This document shows positions 56,764-64,000 of a DNA stretch of 64,000 nt, piece by piece; position 1 is the first letter of the stretch; each line of letters starts with the position of its first letter. Below the pieces are notes generated by a model. The model did no database searches and was not told the origin of the DNA. It worked only from the letters and a program-made list of their open reading frames with translations. This DNA is from Harmothoe impar (Eukaryota; Annelida; Polychaeta; Phyllodocida; Polynoidae). A program made the position numbers and the translations under genes. Location of the stretch: assembly GCA_947462335.1 (NCBI GenBank), contig OX381717.1, positions 44,683,523-44,747,522 on the forward strand, given 5' to 3'.

Positions 56764-57356
56764 CACTGCAAAAAAGGTGCTTAGGTTTTAAACATGTTTA
56801 GGTCTAAACATGTTTAAAGTCTAAACATTTTGCTAGGTTTGTGTTTTTGAATCCTTCTGTTTAGGAATTAAACACATTTATTGTAAACACCTAAACATTT
56901 ATGTTAAATATGTTTAGATGTTTAGTATTTAAACAGTATGGAGAATTGGTGTTTAGGATGTAAACATGTAGTGTTTAGATCATAGTATATCAAACACATA
57001 CCAGATGGCAGCTCTGTGGTTGACTGTAGAATCTACAACCACAACCAACATCATTGCTGTTCTAAAAGTGCTTAAATCTGAGTAAATTAATCCAAATTTC
57101 ATGGGATACAAAAGGATAATAATACACATTGTAGGATTCAAGGATAGAATGCTACTTCATGATGATCATGATGCAATAAAGCTACATCTGCTACATAGAC
57201 ACCTCTTTTAAGAACTCTAAGAATAGATAAAGCATTATTTTCCCTAAAGGTCTGTTGTATTGACTCAAGGCTGTGTCTATGTCAAAGTAGAGGCCTGTGT
57301 GAAAGAGTAATGCATGTACATTGGGTCATGGGGGGACTGCTAGAAGTCTCTTCGAG

Positions 57357-57429
<73 letters not shown>

Positions 57430-57730
57430 AAATAAAATGAATTAGGAATTTATTCAAATATCAGTATCTAAACATAATGAAAATCTACATGTCTCTAGAC
57501 ACACCACTTTCAACCTTAAACACTTCACATATAAACACAATAATATGATAAACTCTTGAATTCTAAACACTTTATTCTTCTAAACACATCCATTTAAACA
57601 CATAAATTTCTAAGCACTGAGTTAAACATATTATTGATCTAAACATGTTTAGGAACATATTGTGTGGACAAATACGGGGCAGGATTGTGTTTAGGATTGT
57701 GTTTAGGATCTAAACACCTTTTTTGCAGTG
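56764..57730. mobile_element. 967-bp TA-flanked nested element
   Basis: TA lies on both sides (56762-56763, 57731-57732). The ends cactgcaaaaaaggtg and caccttttttgcagtg are perfect inverted repeats. Subterminal taaacatgttta palindromes recur near both ends. The TA duplication and cactgcaaaaaa end suggest a Tc1/mariner-type MITE. It contains a (TA)n microsatellite. Confidence 0.8.
57358..57427. repeat. (TA)n microsatellite
   Basis: About 70 bp of TA dinucleotides. Confidence 0.98.
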
Positions 57731-58052
57731 TAGTCAATGCCGTTGTTGGTGAGTCGGCGCTGAAGTTTGTGAGTCAATTTTTTACCCTACCTAGCAAAAG
57801 AGGGCTGGAAATTATTATCCAATTTAGAAACATATTTACATTTCAAGTAATTTTTGGGCTATTTCAGAGTCAATTTAATAGTTCATGAGAAACCCGCTGT
57901 TGTCGGCGAGCGGGCATTAAAGTTTGCGAGTGGATTTTTGGCTACTTTTCAGGCCGATGTAAAATAAATAGTTCTTTTAAATCAAAAGAATCCGACCTAC
58001 CCTACCTAGATTCACAGACTATGTAACCTGAAACATGCTTTTTGGGGGGCCT

Positions 58053-59575
58053 GAAAAGAGCTGTTAAGCTTGGAGAGTGGGAGGGTGGCACGCGATGGAT
58101 CTGCTCTTTTATCATCCCATCGAACAGCACCTTTTATGATATACCAACACACACTGACGTCACTTGGCACCAGGACACTGTTATTATCCATAACAGAGCC
58201 ATGTGGGATTTTACCGAAATAGATCTGGCCAAATTGGCGCACCGCACCCTTTCACAAAACACATCCCCAAATAACTCAAGCCTGTATTTCTAACCCCTTT
58301 ACGGACAGCATAATACCCTTTAATGCGAATCTCCGGTTCTTGTAATGATGTACCCAGAAATGCAGCATTGCATTGGTGCATTATACTGATCCTGCAAGAG
58401 TGCACCACACCAATACTGTCGGTACTAATCATACATAGAGCAGAACTCCATACAGTTCCATTCCCACATTACAACCACAAAAGAACAGTAAATTAAAACA
58501 TCATTTTCCCCTTAAAGGTTTAGATATTATCTACCTGTGCTGCAGCCTTCACACCTGGTTACTCCTCTACAACAACTCACCTGGACGGTACTACTCACAC
58601 AGAGCTGCTCACCACACCTCCATGAGCAGCTCCAATAGCTCTAATGGCTCATCACTAAGTTGCTCATGGTGTTGGTAACTTCTGGTATTTGGCTAGGAGG
58701 GTGAATGTGGAGGACAGTGTTGGATGGGGACGGGGGTAGGGATGGTGTGTAATTTACCCAGAATCCCTCACGGTCATTGAGCATGCGCTGTGGGTGTGGG
58801 TGTGGGTTTGGGTGTGGGTGTGTGTGTAAATGCTGCCTGGGAATGATGATGGAAATAAAAACATGTGAATGGAATTGAATTTGCCTAAACTAATGCAGCA
58901 GTTGAAGCAATGGAATGTTACCATAGAAACAGGGAATATTACCACACAAATATCCATTTTACATAGATTTATGGGATCTAATTACCTGTATGGATAAATA
59001 ACTTGCTCGGGCGCATTGTCCTTCACCCGTCAGCACCCCTACCCATGCAACAATCTTTGACGGTCTTATTTTAAGCTATGTCGTCCACAAATTTAACAAT
59101 AATATTATGAACTTCTCTCAAAACAGGCTAAAAGGTACATTTCTATAAATATGTTAGGTAACAGTAATGATGAGATGAGATGAGATAGGGAGGAAAAATA
59201 TGCCGTAATGATACAGATTATAATACATTCATTAAACATATATTATGTTGTTACCACACAAATGGTTGCATTAAACCAACTGAGTTCTATGTTCCGTTAC
59301 AAATTACTTTGATCGAACACAGCCTTCTAGTATTCCATTACAAAGGTTTTTTAGTCCCAAAGCAAACTGTTTTTTGCTTGTGGACGGCATTCTCTTTGAC
59401 TCATGGTGGACCTTTTAATGGAACAACGTATGTAACACGCCATGTGGTCAAGTTTGTGATAGAAAACTGCAGTTAGTGCATGTTTGACTCAAGTACATAT
59501 CCAAATAGTATACCGGATTTCCATTACGATACAACCAGGGTCGTTCTGTGAGCATTAGTTTAGGACACTGTAAAA
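58053..59575. other. Non-coding interval
   Basis: Includes a diverged hairpin-family copy (about 58343-58385), a gtgggtgtgggt-type minisatellite (58789-58830) and a gagatgagatgagat run (about 59171). No gene recognised. Confidence 0.4.
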
Positions 59576-60449
59576 AATAGATGTACTTTTTACAGATTCA
59601 CTCTGTAAAATTTAACGCTGATTCACCGTTATTTGGAATACAATGAAGCACCGTAAATATCAGCCATTTCACAGTAGATCCTTGTTATATGCTAACCTGG
59701 TTTGGATAACAATGATTCAACGTAAATTCATCTTCTAATGTCAAATCCCAGAGGGAGCCACATATAGTGGAGCTTGCCATAGATAGGTGGCCTGGTTTGT
59801 AAGAAGATTTTTCTGGAGAGTGTGAGCCCTTGAAGTGGAGTATATACATATTGAAATAATGGTAATTTTCAATTAATCTATATGTTTGACAATTTAACAA
59901 TTCAATCTTGTGATAGGTTTGACAAAATACCTTGATCACTTGATAATATCCAGAAGAAAGTAGCTGTCTGGATCTATACACCTATTTTGTGGTAATATAC
60001 TATGCACATATCCTCACCTCTGGAAACTCTGCCTTGTATCAATCCTATAGAGTAAAACCACTCTTATAGGCCAGGGCTAGTATGCAAGTCAGATCGTCAG
60101 TGGTGCGTATAGGATAAGGACAAAGTCAAAGTATGGCTTATCCGTAAGTTTTTAGATGTATGCTTCAGTAACTAAAGTCACCATAATCAGACTCCCTGTG
60201 AGGCTTATCGAATGTTCTCTGTATATATGAATACTGTGAATCTATTAATGGTGATTTAACGTAAAATTAACGATGATTCAACGTAATATGAACAGTGATT
60301 CTGTGTAAAATGAACAGTGATTCTGTGTAAAATGAACAGTGATTCTGCGTAAAATTAACGGTGACCGTCACCGTTAAAAAAACGGTGAAAGTTATGTCCC
60401 AAAAATTGCCAGTGATTCAGCGTCATTTTGACGACATTTTTTTACAGTG
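59576..60449. mobile_element. 874-bp cactgtaaaaaa element
   Basis: The ends cactgtaaaaaatag and atttttttacagtg are inverted repeats. Subterminal words gtgattc(a/t)(a/g)cgt recur, including a 22-bp unit aacagtgattctgtgtaaaatg repeated about three times (60288-60355). The target duplication is unclear (GA at most). No coding capacity. Confidence 0.7.
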
Positions 60450-62820
60450 GATATTTGAATTCAATACATAACAATATCATGTGGTTGGCCCTAATGGCAG
60501 AAAATATGGCTGACATCGTTTGTAGAACTATGGAATGTATCAAATTGTAAGTGGTGAAAATACAAGCTGAAATCAATGCTTGTATACATAGGGCCTACTA
60601 CCTGTGACTACGTTTTATCAGAAATAGCTGTGAACGTTTTTTGTAGTGTTTTTCTCCTGAGGTTATTATTGCTTCTTTTTTTAAATAGATTATGGCTTCC
60701 TAATTACGACATAATTATTTCAAAGGAATAATCAATCTCCAATTAGTGCCATTAATCACTGAATTATTCATTTTGATTTCAATTTTGATTGGAGACTCAT
60801 CCACCAATTCCGTGTATATTTCAGTTTACACGGCATTTCAGGAATAATGTAATTAGCTTACAATTCATTATTTCCTTATTTTGTTTCTCAAATGATGTCT
60901 GGGCATTGACTTTAAATTTCATGAAGCCTCTTGGATAGCCAATGTTGTGAATATAGGAGCACCTTAGTTTTGATAAGGGGCATTCTGAAACTTAAGGCGA
61001 TGGAGAAATCTTTCTTGGAGTGATTATAATCGGATGCCCAGGCACTTTTACGCTCCTAGCATACTGGTTTGTTATGGCTCTACCTGCCAATTGTCTGCCG
61101 ATTGCCTGCCGATCAATTCCAAATCGGCTAATGGAAAATGGCCCTTAATTGGATGAATGTATCTCTTCTTGCAGAATCGAGACGAATGTCGGTCTCATAT
61201 AAGCACCAAGAGTATGGTGGTGGTAATCAGATAAACATCAAATACTAAAACATGGTGATGAGAAACCTTTGGATAGTGGGATGTTATAAGCACAGCGGTT
61301 ACACTAATATTAGAGGAGCTCCTAAAGGAGGTAGCACAGTAATGCAAGTATTTAGTTACAGTTCTGTAGATTAGATTGCCAGCCGATATATCACGTCCTG
61401 TCTGACATAAAACTTAGGTTTTCAGTCCATGTAAACAAGACTGTGCATGGATGTGAATAATACCAACAGCATCACGGCTAGACCCTCGCTGTAATGTCAT
61501 GCTGAATGATGAATGGAAGCAATTACGCAACATGCCCGCATACTCGATGCTAATCAAAACCTGGAATGTTGACAAAAATAATCAAGAATGAAGACATAAA
61601 AAGGTATAATTTGTGACAATCCACGTTTTGTCACACCTCACAGGAGAGTCCCTGGGAATACTCAATGGAATCTGGTTAAAAAATTGTTTTTATAATTCGG
61701 CTTTGAAGTGGCTTGTTTTGCTTCGTTTTGACCTTTTAGCGAATCCTGCAGCTTTCCTTCAGTTATTTCTGCTTGGAAACATGTGACAAGATGGTAAATT
61801 GGAAAAACCTTTCAACTAATGAACTTTGGGAAATGTCAGCTCATAATCTTGAGTTGGTTTCTTCAGGCATGGCTGGATTCTGAGATTTTAATGATACCAA
61901 TATGTCATTATTTAGCCTTTATCATTAGGAGATGTATTCCTACCCTGGACTCCTTTGACAGATCTTTACAATTTGCAAATGAATATGATATGAATGTGCA
62001 TTTTGACTTGATAGTTGTTGAATATAGCTAATGTGCATGTGAAGGCTAGATTCATACGCATTGGAATTCAGGATTAACATAGATGTATCTGTTTGTGAAT
62101 AGGTACAAGTGGGCAAGCAACAATCAAATTCCCAGATATTAAGAGTTATGCATGGGAGCGATAACATGCCAAAGGTTCAAGAGAAAGAAATTTCAACGAT
62201 TATTTCAGAAATTGAGATATTAATTTGGATGTGATACTTGTCATTTCATTTTATGACAAGTCTTAGTAAAAGGGAAAACGTCAGTCTGACCTCGAAAGGT
62301 CTCAAAAACAACACATTTTCCATGGTTAGACATTTTATTTGGAGTCATACCTCTGCTAGACCCTCTTCCCAGAGTCTGGCAATAGTAGTAACTATATGAA
62401 AGATATTTTCAAGGATGTACAATAGCCTGTCAGGACAACCACCCCCTCCCACATTGCCCTCCCTCTTCTATTAAACCCTGTGCCCATCTCTTTATCCCCA
62501 ACCCACCCTGTACCGAGGCCTTTATCACCCTCCCCTCATGCAATTTCCCCTCTTTCAGTTCCTCTTTACACCTGCTAGCCCTGTTCATTTCCACCTTTAG
62601 TCTCTAGAAGCCTACCCTTTGCCACGTTAGGTATGGTCAGGCACTTTGACAGGGGTTTCTGTGCGATGTAATATCCGTCTCATTTATGATAGGGCCTGTG
62701 CTGGGGCATCATGCCATCTATCTATGTAATGCAAGTTATTTTTCATATTAGATACGAAAAATGGCTTGCACTACATATGAACTGTGTTATAAGATATCAT
62801 CACCCATAGTACTTTCAATA
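60450..62820. other. Non-coding interval with a homeodomain-site-rich patch
   Basis: 60690-60900 is dense in attaatt/caatta/aattag words and has no repeat character, which is compatible with a conserved enhancer, but this is only impression. 62430-62610 is pyrimidine-rich (ccctcc). No ORF recognised. Confidence 0.3.
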
Positions 62821-63029
62821 TGTGCTTTCATAGGGCCGATTAATATTAATAAGTCAAAGGCTCTACTTTATTAGTTTTAGTTTAATCAGATAAATATTTA
62901 GCATCCACCAATTAATTATCACAGCATACCAGTAATACCTGCCATTCATTCTTATCTTGTCAGTACCAGGCAATTGATTGCTCCGAACTTTATAGCTAAT
63001 GCGCGCATTTGTCTTAATTTAATGCAGCA

Positions 63030-63043
63030 GCGCCACCTGGGGT
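63030..63043 (-). promoter_or_regulatory. CTCF-like motif
   Basis: gcgccacctggggt on the plus strand, that is accccaggtggcgc on the minus strand. This fits the AGRKGGCRS half of the CTCF consensus fully, with two departures in the rest. It has the same orientation as the 7.7-kb motif. Confidence 0.3.
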
Positions 63044-63908
63044 CCCGGTGGTACACTACACAGGCGGACACTACTCCTGCCATTACTTCTCAACACTCAG
63101 CCAAAGCAAGACGCTAAGCTTCCCACCCACCATCCCTCAAAAAACAGTTTGATATTTGGCGTGTTATAGTGTATTAATTATCATCAGTGTGTTGTTATCT
63201 TATTAATAAAAATGTAATTTATTCTCCAGTTATGTGTTGGCGTTGCTCGCTCATAATTACAGGTTAGCTCCCTGAACCATGATCTGTCCTTATTTCGGTT
63301 TTGTTGTTTGCATACATGTACCAATTTCCCCTACTGACCATACACATCACAGGTATTGTTTACAAATTGTCTCATTTCCCAGGCCATGGAGGGATTCATT
63401 CTCGCATCCCCTTCTCTGTTTGTCTCACTTTGTCTCCCTTTATTGGTAATCCTATACCCATCAACCTCTGTGAGATGAGGCGGGGAGGAAACTGAATACA
63501 ATGGCGGAAAACAGCAGTAGCCATGAATGGCCATAGGGATATCAGTGATCATTTGGTGACAAGAGAAAGGACATGTTTAACCCTTTAAGCACAACATGAT
63601 ACCTCAAGTTCCATGTTTATTAGTTGTCATTAGGCAGGTATGTAATGTCTACAACTAGTACCGCACCATACTGTACCCTAAATTCTCGTGTAGAAGCCAC
63701 GGTTAGTACTCGAGTCAAATGTCAGGTGTGCCTCATAAGATTTGGCCGGAGTCAGGGTGTGGCTTAAACGAGAATTTTTTGCACCAGTGCAGCTTCAACC
63801 TAAAGTCATGGTGTGGCTTATAAGCCAATTAGGCTTATACGTGGGAATATACATCATGCTAACCCTTTGAGAGTGCATCAACCCCATAATATCATGATTG
63901 TAGTATTG

Positions 63909-63977
63909 TAGGCACGATGTATGAATGCAGCACTCAGGCGAGTTACTCACCAAACATGCATTCATGCATCATGCCTA
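63909..63977. repeat. Hairpin repeat family member
   Basis: taggcacgatgtatgaatgc pairs with gcattcatgcatcatgccta across a loop containing gcgagttactcacc. The arms are 21 bp with two non-Watson-Crick positions. Related to 18547-18603. Confidence 0.75.
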
Positions 63978-64000
63978 CATTGGAGAATCTACAGTCAAGC

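Larger units (their letters stand above)
56648..58052. mobile_element. Second member of the aggttac MITE family, interrupted
   Basis: The ends (caaaaaaagaag, then tttgtttcaggttac; and gtaacctgaaacatg, then tttttggggggcc) match the 310-bp MITE at 17580-17889, as do the interior phrases cgaccctacctaa and gttcatgag. It is longer because of an internal partial duplication and the nested insertion at 56764-57730. Confidence 0.7.

Overview
The window is animal nuclear DNA, most likely from a marine invertebrate. It is AT-rich, almost gene-free in conventional terms, and crowded with short inverted-repeat transposons, microsatellites, a non-LTR retrotransposon and diverged segmental duplications. 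I cannot name the species. No complete host gene is evident. One short GC-rich exon-like stretch on the minus strand near 51.3 kb is the only hint of one.

Layout. 1-9.0 kb, 16.4-28.4 kb and 38.1-45.0 kb are parts of one old, diverged tandem array. The same set of 150-300-bp blocks recurs in a consistent order every roughly 4-4.6 kb. 9.0-16.35 kb is a minus-strand LINE. In transcription order it has a coiled-coil/RNA-binding ORF1 whose C-terminus is a NADAR domain (ADP-ribosylglycohydrolase family), a small SGNH-esterase-like ORF, and an endonuclease-reverse transcriptase ORF. 28,390-38,139 is a 9,750-bp element with long terminal inverted repeats and a 6-bp target duplication (TTCCTG). Its ends (AG...CT) and target duplication length resemble Polinton/Maverick elements, but I find no Polinton protein in it. 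It carries a 117-codon gene followed by a near-perfect histone-type 3' stem-loop, a 398-bp tandem cassette with exon-like features, a cluster of hairpins, and a 466-codon alanine-rich repeat protein. Each terminal repeat is packed with octamer, E-box, CCAAT and TTACGTAA sites.

45.0-50 kb is a tandem duplication. Its second copy has been interrupted by two 1.7-kb inverted-repeat elements, and the first copy preserves both empty sites. 50-64 kb holds further MITEs (one with an 8-bp target duplication, one nested inside another), purine and AT microsatellites, a hairpin repeat family, and otherwise unassigned sequence.

The two most notable items are the NADAR-carrying LINE, which suggests that a retrotransposon recruited a nucleic-acid de-ADP-ribosylation enzyme, and the cargo-bearing TIR element, whose regulatory parts and 3' processing signal look host-like and cell-cycle-like. 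All functional statements come from reading the sequence and from known family features. No database search was possible.
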